NCBI RefSeq assembly: GCF_007565055.1
Contig: NC_044562.1
Coordinates: 59,405,386 to 59,469,385 of the forward strand
Source: Rhinopithecus roxellana
Lineage: Eukaryota; Chordata; Mammalia; Primates; Cercopithecidae
Direction: 5' to 3'
DNA: 64,000 nucleotides
In this document: one piece after another, positions 45,896 through 58,542 of the stretch
How the letters are laid out: every line of letters begins with the position of its first letter
How positions within the stretch are numbered: the first letter of the stretch is position 1
Notes under the pieces: model-generated
What the model saw: only the letters and a program-made list of their open reading frames with translations
What the model was told of the DNA's origin: nothing
Database searches by the model: none
Translations under genes and position numbers: made by a program

Positions 45896-47944
45896 ATCCA
45901 TATCACCTGTAATGCTAGTGCTGAGGCATTTGTGTGTCTCCCCCACCTTCGCTTTTCAGAAATAAAATTGTGTTTGAAAACATTTAGGAAATAGATATTA
46001 AAATAAAACTATGTGCTGTATATTATTAGGTAGTACCAAAATTAAGGAGGATAAAAGTTCTTGAAATCTTTTAAAATTGAGGACATGGGAACCACTCATG
46101 TGGAAAGGCCCTTTCCACCCCACGTCATTGTCTAAGGGAGCTGACGGCGCCCACAGGGCCAGGTGCCAGCTGACGAGTCTCTTTCCAGATGTGCTGGCTG
46201 CACCTGTAAGTTGATGCAGGTCTCGAGGTGAACTAGGTGCGTGGCGAGGGCATGTGAACACACGTGGGCAGGTTCTCCGTGTCTGCAGAGGGGAGGATCC
46301 CACCGAGGGTGAGGGAAACCCACCCCAAGTCCCATCTCTAGCAGCTCTTCTGTTGGGGAGGTCCATGAGCCAGTCCACTGTCGTCCCCCTTCGCTGTGGC
46401 CTCTGGCAGTGGGCTTCTGCTGGAACACGGCCGTCCACAGTCAGGCCACTGAAAATCATCCTTTCTGTTCAGGTCCTAGGGAGGCAGTGCCTCTTCTGGC
46501 CCCTTCTCCTTGGAGAGGCCAAGACGTTCCTCTAAAGGAGGCCGGATGTCTGTGTCACCACTGCCAGTGCACGCTGAACCCATAGCAGCTTCTGGGTGCT
46601 TCCAGAGAGTGGCCTGCAGTATGAGCCAGTGCTTGATTTTTTGTACCTGCTATGTCTGCTCCAAGACGAGCTGCTGGAGGCTCGAGCCAGTGGCAGCCCC
46701 AGTGGCAGGAAGGCATGTGGAGCCGACTGCCTGGAGCTGGGCCATGCAGGGCCCTGGACCATCCGAGTCTCATGTCACATTTTCCCAGCCTGCAATTCCT
46801 TGTTCTTCCCCACTGGTTCTGGCGAGGTGGCCCCAGGGTCTCTGGGGAGCCACCTGCAGGGTTGGAGACCGGGTACTGAAGACACAATGATATTATCACC
46901 TGGACCGCTCCTCTCGGACCCCTGGGGGCCGACTCTGTGTCTTCATCACCTGGGTTCTCAGCACCGAAGGTGATGTCTGGACCACACCTGTCTCCTTTTA
47001 GTGCTTGTCAGAGACATGGAATAAAAGCAGGTGCTTTATTGAACCAGAGGGCATCCGTGCATCGTCATAGGAGACATGGAGCGGGGTGTTCCCTGCACTT
47101 CCGACGGGAGAGGCTGCGGTGGCCGTCACGGAAGATGCTCCACTGGGCAGCAGTGCGCGGCCTCCTTCCAGAGGCGGGAGGCCCTGAGGCAGAGCTTCCC
47201 CGTGGATGACGCGTTGCAGCAGGAAGGAGTACAGCTGTCGCAGGGTGAGAGACGGCAGAACCAGTGTGGAGCAGCCAGCTGACACATGAAACGAGTCTTC
47301 ACTGCTTATGTATATTTTGTGCACATTCTTTCCTGACACAAGAGTTTTGAGTGCAGTGTGTGTCACTTAATATTCAGCTCCTTATTTTTTTTTCTTTAGT
47401 AGCGCAGCTAAAGGAATGAATAAATATTTTAGAAGTCTAGAGCTCCTCCCAGGATGGGGTGGTGTTTGGATAGTGAGATTTCGGGCAGAGTAAAGGATGC
47501 TGCTGAAATACGTGTTGTAGAATATGGAGAACTTGAATTTTGAACCATCGACACAAAATCTGGACATTTTGGATCTTTTTTTTTTTCCTGAGAAAGTCAC
47601 AAAGTAATGACTCAAAGGGGGTTTAGATGTACTGTTTGCTCTTCAAAATGGTGAGTGGCTCTCTCAAAATCAGCAGGTTCCATCAAATCTACATTTTGGA
47701 TTTCCAGCTCGCTTCCCCCCATGCAAGCCTCTCTGTTTTTCCCACCTGGGTGAGTGCGGCACACCCATGCCGAGTCCATCGCAGAGTCATGATGGATCCC
47801 ATTCCCCAGCTCTCCCAGCTCTCCCTCCGCCTCCCCGGCCTTCCGCAGCCCCTCCCTGCCCTGGGTGACACTCTGCAGGGTGGCTGGAGTCGGAATGGAA
47901 GGTCCTCACTGTAGCCTTCGGACCTGAGGCTGTGTCTCCTCTGC
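45896..47944. other. HDAC4: Unique intronic sequence with an exon-like CpG-dense block
   Basis: No transposon was recognised. A CpG-dense block at about 47060-47240 is next to AATAAA signals on both strands and is treated as a finding. A poly-T run lies near 47576-47586. Confidence 0.4.
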
Positions 47945-48240
47945 CTGCCCCATGGGAACCCCCCAGGCTTGTTCCCCTCCCAGGCCTTGCCTTTGCTGTT
48001 TGCTCCACCTCATGTGCACATCCTTGGGTTCGTTGACCCCACACGTCCTTCAGGTGTCTGCTCAAACGCCACCACCTTGCCGGGCCCTCTTTTCCAGCAC
48101 GTGATCCCACACGGTCTGTTGACTTACGTGTCATCCTCTCTTCACTAGTGGAAGCCTGGGGTGCAGGGACTTACAATGCTATGTCCCCAAAATTGCGACG
48201 GCCACTTAATAGCTAGTTCAGGAAAACTTGAATGAATGAG
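47945..48240 (+). repeat. L2 LINE 3' region, sense
   Basis: TCAGGTGTCTGCTCAAACGC, ACTAGTGGAAGCCTGGGGTG, CAGGGACTTACAATGC and CTTGAATGAATGAG follow the L2 3' consensus to its GAATGAATGA end. It is the clearest L2 in the window. Confidence 0.82.
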
Positions 48241-48630
48241 CCAGTGATCGGACGTTGACCTTGAGGTTGAATGAGTCTGTGTGGAGAGGCAGAACAGCAG
48301 AGTGGGGGTCAGTTTGCTTTTGAAAGTTGGTCCCAACCTTGATCAGGATGGCCTTTATTATCTCCCTGGCTTCTTTAAAATGGGGACCATACTAGTATCT
48401 GTGCCAGTTATTTCCCTGGTGAGAACCATGAGTACCACTTCTGTGAATGAAACCCGGAGACAAGTGCCTGACTGTCATCAGCTCCCACAAGGAGTTATTT
48501 AGCTGTTATTGTTTCTCATTTAGAATGTAAGCAGGATGTTATGTTTAGTTCTAGCAAGATACAGCAAGAACAATAGTTTAGAAAATGAAATACATTTTCA
48601 GTGAATTGAGGCAAATATTGTCCTAAAAAT
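48241..48630. other. HDAC4: Unique intronic sequence
   Basis: Nothing recognisable lies between the L2 and the AluY. Confidence 0.3.
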
Positions 48631-48641
48631 GTGCTAGAGGT

Positions 48642-48939
48642 GGCCGGGCGCAGTGGCTCACGCCTGTAATGCCAGCACTTTGGGAGGCTGAGGCGGGCGG
48701 ATCACGAGGTCAGGAGATTGAGACCATCCTGGCTAACATGGTGAAACCCTGTCTTTGCTAAAAATAAAAAAAAAAAATTAGCCAGGCGTGGTGGCAGGTG
48801 CCTGTAGTCCCAGCTACTCGGGAGGCTGAGGCAGGAGAATTGCTTGAACCCGGGAGGTGGAGGTTGCAGTGAGCCGAGATTGTGCCACTGCACTCCAGCC
48901 TGGATGAAAGAACAAGAATTCCGTCTAAAAAAAAAAAAA
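48642..48939 (+). mobile_element. AluY-type element, sense, with target-site duplication
   Basis: The element begins GGCCGGGCGCAGTGGCTCAC and carries AluY diagnostic sequence (GATCACGAGGTCAGGAGATT, CATCCTGGCTAACATGG). It ends in a 13-base A run. The direct repeat GTGCTAGAGG flanks it at 48631-48640 and 48940-48949. The 3' end before the tail (GATGAAAGAACAAGAATTCC) departs from consensus. It is the youngest transposon seen in the window. Confidence 0.96.
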
Positions 48940-48949
48940 GTGCTAGAGG

Positions 48950-51394
48950 AGTAAGTCTTTCAACCCAAGGGGCCTGCTGGCTGAAGAGCCCTTGGAACAG
49001 ACTTTTGCTGGGTGAGGCCACCGGCCTGTCACTTGGGCAGCTGCTGGTGGGGTCAGCCTGACTTGCACAGAACATCACCGAGTCTTGTGGGCGCTGGGGG
49101 AGCCCCAGCCTCACTCTCTCCCCATCTCACTGGCTATTGACCACAGACTGGTCACTTTCAAAATGCTGCTTTAAAGTTGGCGTCACAGGATCCATTTTCT
49201 GCACAGAGAATGAGCAGTGCTTGCAAGTCTGGTTTGGTGGAGAGGAGGAGAGGGTGTGGTCCACGCCCTCCGTTTTCCGCCTTGCTCCAGGGACGGATCC
49301 CTGCTTTGATGCTCCCAGCCGCGCAGTTAATGTGCCTGCCTAGACTTTCCGCAAATGGCCACTTTGGGTTTATTGTTCTGAATTAGTGACTCATTTTTCA
49401 TGAGCTACTTATTAACATGCACCTATTTTCCAGCTTCCTGCCACCTAACCACAAGCACCTTTAGCGAGTTGGTGATGTTCAGCAGTGTGGAAAATATTCT
49501 GGGAGAATGGTTCATCTGTAACTGGTTTTCGTTGCTGGGTCACATTTGGTGAGCAGCTTGTTGGGCTCAGATGCCGTGGCGTGGAGGGCCTGGGCCCCCC
49601 GGCTGCGGCACTGAAGCGAAGGTGAAGTGGGAGGAGCAAAGGGAGTCTCTCACCACGCACGCACTGTGTGCCTCCTTCTTTATCTGTATTCATTTATTCA
49701 CTCCTCGTGTCAGCCTTGTCTCCACTTGACAGGGGAGATATTCCACCCCAAACCCTGCAGGACCGCCTCCCACACGGGGTCTACGTCCAGGTGGAGGGTA
49801 GATTCAGGTAGGAATTGTATGATATTTGTTAGACTTCTTGGGAATGAAGAGTTGTTAGTTTAGAAAGTAGGATGCCTGCGGGGAAACAGAAGCAGTGGGT
49901 ACAGCATGAAAAAGTGGGCATTTTGGTTTGCCCGGCCGTGCGAGTGGCCCAGCCGCGAGGGAGCAGGGTTATCCACGGGCAGACCGCAGAGCTAGTCTCT
50001 AGCCGTTGCCGATAGCTGCATCACCTTTCATCACTAGCTTCATTGAAGGGAACCTGTCCAGAAAACGACCCTACATTAGCCGTAGGGATGTCCTTTGTGT
50101 GTTTTGCAGTGTTCCTGTTTAACGTCTGTTGTGTGTGGCTCCTCCCACTGGCTCTGGATCACCTAGCAGGTGCCAGGCGGCTCTGGGGAACCTGCACAGG
50201 GGGCATGCCAGGTGATCCTCCTCGCAGGCTCCCAGCGCTGTACAGAGCAGCTGTGCAGTGACTCGCCCACGTGTGCCCTCACCACTGGGCAGTGGGCATC
50301 CTCTCAGGAGCAGAGATGGTGCTGTTTTCTGAGGCGGGCAAGGACATTTTCTCCTGATTTGCTAAATGGCTTATGAACACTCAAGCTAGCCAGTGCTACT
50401 TGGTAGGTAGGGAGAGCTGAGAGCTGTCTCTCCATGTTGTCTTACTTAGGGAGGAAGCAGCATGGCCACGCCAGGCCCTGCAGAACTGTCTAGGAGACGC
50501 CCTGAGACCCTCCCTCCAGGAAACGCTGTTCTCCGGCCCGTAGAGCACAGAGCAGGGCCTTGCAGAGCAGCAGCAGAAGCTTGTTTTCACTACTCCCGGC
50601 GCCGTGACCATCACCTGCTCAGCCAGTGCTGGCCGGACCCTGCCCACACACCTGGTTCTGTGCTCGGTCCCAGGACCTGCAGGGACAGGACAGCCCCATT
50701 CAGCCCCCGGGCAGCCCCTTTTCCACACTGATTCCTGACACCACTCCTTGCGCCCTGTAGCCCACGACGCCCCTGTGCTTCTCCGGCTGCCATGCCTCCT
50801 GGGTACATGGATTGTTTCTCAAACAGCGGCGGGTGGCAAGGCGGCGTTTTTCCACTGCCACATTTTCCCTGGGAAAATCCCTGAGTAACCTGCTGTTCCC
50901 TTTCCTCCGTGGCTCACTCCTGCCCACGTTCGCCTCCCACCGGGCTCCGTCTGCCTGCTGAGTCTGCGTGTCCAGTGGGCTGAGTTTGCACCTTTTGTCC
51001 CCATCACCCGACTAAGCTGCAAGTGTTAGCAAGCCTTGCCTGGCACGTGAGAGCAGCTGGGCACCCCCTGCAGTCTCCTCTGGCCCGTGTCTGGGCAGGT
51101 GCTGGCACCAGGCAGACCCCATAGCGGGACTGGATGCAGGCAGCCGGTGTGGGTCCCCGGTTCTGCTGGGCTGGGGCCAGGCCTCTGCGTTGCTCACTCT
51201 CATGTTCCCAGATGCTCAGGGCCTGCTCGCTGAGCTGTGAACCAGACACGTGTGCCTGCTTGAACACAGGGACTGGGGATGAACTGAAGACTGTTGGGAT
51301 ATTGATGAAGGAACAAGTTAGGCAGATCACCTAGCAGATGCTCAGCAAAGACCAACTGTGTTGAATAGAAGGTGGGGGCAGGCTTGTCTTTATT
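48950..51394. other. HDAC4: Unique intronic sequence
   Basis: No gene or clear transposon was recognised. A CpG-dense spot lies at 49928-50013. Confidence 0.35.
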
Positions 51395-51945
51395 CCTGGC
51401 ATCTCTTGAAAAATTGTTACGAAAAGTTTCAAACACATATGAAAGGAAAGAGACTAGTGCATAGAGTGAATGCCCACAGCCACTTCCCCCTAGGAAATCC
51501 CTGAGGCTGTCCGTCGTGACCCCTTTATCTCCCATACCGTTATTTTCTGGAGAATTTAAAACCGATCTCAGAGGCCATAGCACCATCCCTTATATACTTG
51601 AATGTGTATTTCTAACAGATCCAACCCCATTATCACACTCAACAGAATGAATCATGATTCCTAAATATCATCTTATACCCAAGCGATGTTTAATTTTTAT
51701 TGGTTGTCTTAAAAACTGTCTTTTTACAGCCAGTTGCTCAAATCCAGACCAAAACATCAGGACTGGTGGGCATATCTGAAATCTTCCCCCACCCCCTGTC
51801 CGCCTCACTGAGTCCTTTGTCCTGGGATTTTCTGTTTCAAGACTTGACTGATCATAGCCAATCCAGGGTCCTTTAGCAGGTTCTGCCAAACCCACATTTC
51901 CTGTAAGCCGGCAGCTACAGCTCATTTTGATTCTTAGTGGAGAGA
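51395..51945 (+). repeat. Ancient L1-type 3' end, sense
   Basis: ACTTGAATGTGTATTTCTAA, CCATTATCACACTCAACAGA, TTTTTACAGCCAGTTGCTCA and CCACATTTCCTGTAAGCCGG match in order an old mammalian L1 3' end family. The fragment at 22755-23070 looks related. Confidence 0.65.
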
Positions 51946-53111
51946 CAACAAGAATACTTCTTAGGTTATCCTTGACATTTTAAAAGACCGCCTGATTACC
52001 CTGAAGGAAAAATACTGCTTAGGGAAAGAATCTTTTTCCATTTTCATTTTCTCTAATAAATATACATAAACTATGTTGGACATGCCTGAGGAATTCACAA
52101 CACTTACTCATTAAAGTTTAATTTCTATTAATGGGCAGATGCAAGCACTGTTATGGAACTTTGGTAATTTTCAGTAACCTGCACAGTGGGGAAAAGCAGA
52201 ATCTAGTGGCCTGGGATGCTCGAGGCTATGAGCAGGGCTCCCAGGGAGGGCTGGTTGGGCCTGCACGAGTTTATGGAGCACCAAGCCTATGCCTAGTATC
52301 CGCCAGGTCCAGGGGTAGTGCCAGGGTGTGGGCCACACAGTGGAGGGAGGATGGGCTGATGGCAGGGCTGGGGGCTGCTGGGATCACTCAGCAAAGCAGG
52401 AGGCTGAGCCGGGAGGAGGCTAGCGCAGGTGCAGGTCCTGCTTGGGGTGGCAGATGGAGATCCCTCTGGGGGTTCAGGTTAGGGGAAGGACCTAGGGGGA
52501 ATTTGAGTATTTGGCTGACCTTGTAGATCATTTTGTCTCCAAGCCATGACATTTCAGCCCACTGAACTCCCTTTTATAATTTAATTGAACAAAGGCATCA
52601 AAGTGCCAGTAAAATACTACCACTGGTCACACAGGTTAGAGGCCTGAGGGGATGGCATTATGGCCCCAAGCCCAAATAGATATCCACTTCATTCCACACT
52701 GACTGATCCGCCGTGTGGAGGGGAGGTTTGTATGTGAGTGTGCGCCGCACCACGCCCTCCAGGAGGTGCAGGTCTTGGTGGGCCACGTGCGCCCACGAGC
52801 AGGGCTTTCTCACAGACACCTGCCAGTTCGGTGCAGGCCGAGAGGCTGTTTTCCTCATGGCCAGTCCTCCCAGCAGAAGGAGTTTTCCGTCCCTCTTTTT
52901 TCGGGCAAAAGACAAGTCCTTTTGCCCCAGACACGAGAACCAAGTGGTTTCTTTTGTCTTTGCTTTAAGGCTAAGCTCTTTCCTTAAACCGTGGAAACTC
53001 TGCCGTTCCCCTTGAAGTTCGGTTTGAAGGTATCGGGGCTTCCCTGGTCTGACGTCAGCCCTTGCTAGGTGTTCACGCAGCTCAGTCCCTGGAGTCCCAG
53101 TGAGGCCCTGG
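51946..53111. other. HDAC4: Unique intronic sequence
   Basis: No recognisable gene or repeat was found. Confidence 0.35.
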
Positions 53112-53445
53112 AACAAACCCCAGTTGAGGCACATTCTGTAAAATACCCAAGCAGGATTGCTCAAAGCTGTCAAGGTCGTCAGAAACAAGGAAGGTCTGAG
53201 ATACTGTCGCAGCCAAGAGAGGCAGGACCCTGGATGGGTGCTAGGACAGAGAATGGATACCAGGGAAAAACAGAGGAAATCTGAATCAAGTCCGGGCTTT
53301 TCCTTTAATGACACCTAAGCACAGCATCCTGATGGAAGATGTTAGTGATAGGGCTTGGAGGGTGCAGAGTGAAGGATAAGTCTCTAGTAACTTTAATTTT
53401 TCTATAAGCTCATAGCTGTTCTAAAACAAAACCTTTGTTTGAAAA
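53112..53445 (+). repeat. Ancient interspersed repeat, sense (probably an L1M 3' end)
   Basis: CTGTCAAGGTCGTCAGAAAC, AAGGTCTGAGATACTGTCGC and a terminal TTCTAAAACAAAACCTTTG match the repeat family at 10561-10905. This copy retains more of the 3' end. Confidence 0.65.
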
Positions 53446-53865
53446 CTATGAAAGGATGGGGAGATTGGCTCTAATGAAGACTGAATCGTTACTGTTTCCC
53501 AGTAGCCCTAAGCTTCCATTCCCCCGTGTCTGAAAAGCAGCTCTGTTAGCACAGTGAGGTGCGCACAGTGAGGTGTGACCTATACTACTCCTGGGTCACA
53601 GCAGTTTCAGTGTTTTCATCTATGTCGGCAACCCCCCACCAAACACACTTTAGAATGTCAGTTTATCCAATTCTCCTTTTATGCTCATAACAAAATATTG
53701 AAGTGAGGTGCTAAGGCTGAAATGTAGGACTGAGGTCTCTGAGTCTTCAGAATCAAGCATGGAAAAGAGTTTAGGTATACCTCAGGTCCCCACGTGTGTG
53801 GAGCTCTTGCTGCTTTCCTTTTCCCAAAAACTCCCTGGGCCTGACCACGCTAGTTTGTCACAGGA
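53446..53865. other. HDAC4: Unique intronic sequence
   Basis: Nothing recognisable was found. Confidence 0.3.
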
Positions 53866-55515
53866 ATGCAAAGTTAGTTTGACGTGAGAAAAAGAATTTC
53901 ACCATGTTATCAGATGGATGGGGAAATTGTTTAATAAGCTGAATTGATATAAAAAAGTTTAATACAGTTAAGCAAACATATATGATTTAAAAATATGTCT
54001 TGGCAATCTAGGAGTAGATGGGAACTTCCTTAATCTGATAGTTACCTGTGGACACCTGCAGCAAGCATACACTTTCCAGCAAAACATTGGAAACATCCTT
54101 CCTGAGATCAGAAACAAGACCAAGCTGTCTTTTTATCACCATTTCTCTTCAGTTACTATACTGTAGGACTGAGCCAGCGGAACAAAGAAGAAAAGGCATG
54201 AGGTCTGGAAGGTGGAATCAACTGTCGTTATTTATACGTGACATGATTCTGTATGTAGAAAATACACAATAGAGAAAAATAATTGGAATGAATAGTCTAC
54301 AATACAGAACCAATATGTAAAAATTAATTGTATTTCCATATGCGAGCAAGCAGAAATTGAAATGGAAACCTAGTAATAAATCTAAAGATGTTCAAGACTG
54401 CAACACTGACAATTCTGAAACATTTCAGAGAAATGAAATGAGGTAATAGCCCATGTTCATGGATGGAAAGATGCAATACTATAAAGATTATCTTCTCCCC
54501 AAATGATAGATGTAGTGCAATCCTAGGCACTGTTCATCTGCCTCCCTCCCTCCCTCCCTTCCCCCTTCTTCTCTCTTCCTCTCTCTCTCTCCCATTCCCT
54601 CTTTCTCTCCCTTCCCTTCCCCTTCCCTTTCCCTCCCTTCCCTTTCCCTCCCCCTCCCCTCCCCCCTCCCCTCCCCCCTCCCCCCTCCCCCCTCCTCCCT
54701 CCCCTCCCCTCCCTTCCCCTCCCTTCCCCTCCCCTCCCCTCCCTTTCCCTTCCCTCCCCTCCCTTGCCTTCTTTCTTGTCTTGTCTTTCTTTCTTTCTGT
54801 GGAACTTGACAAGTTAATTTTAAAATTTATGTGGCAGAGTAAAGGGCCAGTTTTGCCCCAGATGATCTGAAAGAAAAAAGTAGGGTTTTTTGCCTTGCCA
54901 ATATTAAGAATTATTGTACAGTTATGGTGGTTAAGACAGTATGATTATTGGCAAAACCATAAACAAGTTGGCCAATAGGATTGAGATTTGGCTTATAAGG
55001 GAACTAATGTTGCCGATCCGTGGTGAAAGATAAGATCTCTTATACCACTGAGGGGACATTTGGCTGTTCTCATAGGAAACCATAACCCAAACCCCTGTCC
55101 CATAGCATATACAAACATCAGTGCCAGTAGATGAGAGACTTACATATAAAAGGGAACAGTGCAAAGTTTCAGGGTAAAAATATGTTAAAATATCTCTGCA
55201 GCCTTCAGGAAGGGAAGAGTTTCTTGAACCTGACATAAAAGCAGAAGCTTTGAACGATTGAGAAATAGGACCTTTGAGAAGGTATCTGCAGCATTTAATT
55301 GACAGAGGACTAATGTTCAGAATTTGTAAAGAATTCCTCTGAATCAGTAAGAAAAAGACAACCCAACCGGGGGAAAAAAACGGGTCAAAAAGACATGAAT
55401 CCAAAATAACCAATGAAAAAGCCAATAAACGTGTAAGAAGATGGTTAGTGCCATTGGTCATCTGGAAAAGGCAAGTGAAACCTTCAAGAGACACCCTTTC
55501 ACCCCAACCTGGGCA
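53866..55515 (+). mobile_element. Old L1 LINE 3' half, sense, interrupted by a pyrimidine tract
   Basis: Decayed ORF2 segments occur in sense order: GGAATGCAAAGTTAGTTTGA, TGATTCTGTATGTAGAAAAT, ATGGATGGAAAGATGCAATA, then after the tract AAAATTTATGTGGCAGAGTA, ACAGTTATGGTGGTTAAGAC and GGCAAAACCATAAAC. The 3' portion (CAATAAACGTGTAAGAAGAT, GAGACACCCTTTCACCCC) follows. Stops and indels are frequent, so no product is made. Confidence 0.85.
54541..54797. repeat. Pyrimidine-rich low-complexity tract (257 bp) inside the L1
   Basis: The + strand is almost pure C and T, built of CCCTCC, CCCTTCC and TTTC-type steps, ending in CTTTCTTTCTTTCTG. Adenine is absent and G nearly so except near the 3' end. Mirror-symmetric stretches of this kind can form triplex DNA. 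The flanking L1 sequence is nearly collinear on either side, so the tract was inserted into or grew within the L1. Confidence 0.96.
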
Positions 55516-58497
55516 GGACTAGGTGGTCCCAGGCAGTTCCCAAGGGTGAAACCACACTTCCTCCCCACTCCCTTCCCCTCCCAGTTCAGGAGCCTGTGCG
55601 TGGAGCTTTCACGTACTGTCTTTATTGGCTCAAGACACCTCCTTTCTTGTGTGGTAGTATTGTGAGGAGGGCACTGGTCTTGGTGGGCACCTGTTTGCTC
55701 AAGGTCCAGCTTCAGACAAGCCACTGGTTTGGTTGAGATGAACTGGGTTCCGGCTGGTGCCCACTCCATGATCCTGGGAAACTGCACAACCCTTGAGGCC
55801 ATCTCCCCACGTGTGAAGTGGGGGGCCTGGGCCCTCAGGGTGAAAGTGAGGTTCCTTTGGCTCCGGAAGGCCAGGTTTCTGGTTAGACACACCTACCTGC
55901 CTGACATGAGGCGGGTTCTGAAAAGCAAAAGCCCTGTCTGTCTTAGCCCTACTCCTCCCATGGGCGGACCCTGAGTCTCAAACAATGCTCAGTTCGCGCA
56001 GGGTCCAGTCAGCACGAAAGGGACTCCTTGCAAGACTGATGTGGTCACTGCAGTCGACCGTGGGCGCGTGGAGCGCGCTGGGGCACATCACCTGCTGGTG
56101 AGGACACGGAGGTACCCGCGCTCCTCAGCCTCCCTCTCAGTGTGCATCTGGTCTGCAGCCCCAGCGCCGATTAAATGCCGTTTGAGGACACTCAGTACTA
56201 TCGTCCCCATCCAGCAGGGTTTCCAAAAATGGATTCTCAAGCGGAGACAGATAGAGGGAACCTGCTTGCCGCAGGTGTGTGATGAGGAAGTGGTTCTTTG
56301 ATTCCCATCTTAATTATTTTCCAGCTTGTCAATGTTAGGTTCTTAGCACCACTTTCTCCTTAGCCTGAGAAATTTCAGCCCAGAGGCAGATAAATATGGA
56401 AATTCTACCTCTCATCACTAATTTCATTTTAACTCACTCTGGAATATGACATCTGAAAAAACACAGCATTAAGAATCTATTCTGTGCACGTTCACGGATG
56501 CCATCCCGCCTTCCAGCTGACTGTGTCTCGTAGCTTGTCTGTTTCACCCTAGTGACGGATGTCCTTTGCACCATTGGTCGCGCTTTGTTTAGGTCTGTTC
56601 CAAAGCTGTCTTTCCCAGGCCTGGTGGCCCCTGCGCCTTCAAAGTGCACTCTCACCGCCACTGCTCTGCCCCCAGGATCGCGTTCCACCAGCCACCTCTG
56701 GCAAAACGTTTGCCTTTAGTGTTTGACTTCTTGATCATGGCTGCTGCCCTGAGCCCCCGCCTTTCATAATGAGGGACGCAGCATCTGTCATGCTGTCCAG
56801 GTGGACGACCAAGGACGGCTCAGGCCAGGATCTTGTCTTAAAGAGATTGCAGCCGTTTTTCCAGCTGGCTGGCGCTCATGGGGCCTCCACATGTGGGGTT
56901 AGTGTCCGGCACTGAGAGCCATGTCTGTGCCGCCTCCTCCAAGGCCCCTGTGTGCTTGAGACACTCCTGCTGTTTTCTGATAGTTCCACATGGCTGCCCC
57001 TTTCCGCGAGAGGCAGGCGCTTCCTGTTAACCCAGTGCCGCATCAGAACAGCTTTCCCTTCGAGCATTTCCATGTCATTCTACGAAGATGTGAACATGGC
57101 AGTGTTGGGGGTTTGAATTTACAGGTTGTTATGAGGCCAGCCAGGCCCAGTGGCGCACAGTGAGAACAAGCAGCATCTCTGTGTGGTGGAAGAAAAAGCC
57201 TCTGGTCTTTGTCCTCATTCCCGGCAGGGAGCTCTTAGGATCCCGGAGGCTCCTGAGTGTCAGGCGAGCCTTTCGTTATTCGGAGGAGCTTCTTAGGAGC
57301 TTGTGAGTTTATGCTAATGAAGTGACTTAGGGCAGGAGCCCTGGGTAGCCTCAGGATGGGGCTGGTCATCAGGACCCAGAGACAGGAGGGGCAGAATGTT
57401 CAGCTACACCTGCTGACCCCAGTGGTACTGAGACAGAGGCTTCTGCACACAGCACCCTCCAGACCCTGCCTTCGTGTTGCTGTTTGTTTGCATCTTTTAC
57501 AATAAACCCATCAACATGGTGAAGTGTTTTTCTGAGTTTTGTGAGCCCTTCTAGCAAATTCCAGAACCTGAGAGGGGCTTGTGGGAACTCCTGATTTATA
57601 GCTGATCTTTAGAAGTCCAGGAGGCCCAGGACTTGTGTCTGAAATGGGGGCAGCCTTGTCGACCTGAGCCCCTAAGCTGTGGCGTGTGTGCTACCTCTGG
57701 GCAGTTATTGTCAGAGTGGAACTGGATCATTGGACACCCAGTTGGTACCAGTTGGCTAGTGTCAGAAACCACCCCACCCGTCAGTGTACAGGACTGGACA
57801 TGTTAAGTTCAAGGTCTGGTTTCCGCAGGGAATCCACGTGCTGTTATCGAACGGCATTCTCCTTGGTGTACCAGCTAGTGCAATCGCACAATCAATGTCT
57901 TCTTGAAGGGTAGGTGGGACCCGGACCAGCCCAGTGCCCAGAAATGTAGGTGAGCCAAGACCCACTAAGCTGCACCTTGATCTGATACACACGAGTGATG
58001 CTTGTGGATACAGGAACACCACATATCGTGACTTACAAGTCCAATCGGTTGCACTGAGATCTGATGTGTCTTCCTGCTTCAGCGTAGTAAAAGTAACTTG
58101 TAATTAGATCTTATTTATGAACTTGGTGCTGGAGGGATTCGCCTTTTGGGCTCAGGCATAAGCAGTTCACTTCCGAACTCAAGAAGGAGCTTCATGTGAG
58201 CTGGGACTCTGGCCCCACCGCTGCTGCTCACCACAGGGGGCTTCTTGGTTTCCAGACTTTCTGGTTCCAGGGCGTTTGCTGAGCTGGAAGCTAAGGGTGG
58301 GCATTGGGCTGACTACAGGGGAAGCAGTTCTGGGGACAGGCGTTTGTTCCTAGGAACTGGCGTGGAGCCCTGACCAGGGTGGTCCACCAAAGCACCCTCC
58401 TCTTGACCCCTTCCCATTGGAAAACTACAGCTACATTGAGATCTTCAAAAGGGCCTTCTGCTGTTTCTGAAAGTATTTATAGTGGGATTTGCGTTAA
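55516..58497. other. HDAC4: Mostly unique intronic sequence
   Basis: A decayed antisense MIR-like stretch is at about 56195-56300, preceded by a CpG-rich spot at 56041-56190. Nothing else was recognised. Confidence 0.4.
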
Positions 58498-58542
58498 ATA
58501 CACACACATACACACATACATATACACACATACATACGTACA
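58498..58542. repeat. TACACA/CA microsatellite, imperfect
   Basis: ATACACACACATACACACAT and following ATACATA/CATACATACG steps make about 45 bases of imperfect CA/TA repeat. Confidence 0.9.

Noticed and set aside
54534..54812. Antisense Gly/Glu/Arg-rich frame of 92 codons
   Set aside because: It is the purine strand of the pyrimidine tract, which lacks stop codons by composition.
55441..55974. Open frames on both strands downstream of the L1
   Set aside because: They are short, overlap on opposite strands, and have no recognised homology or splice-site support.
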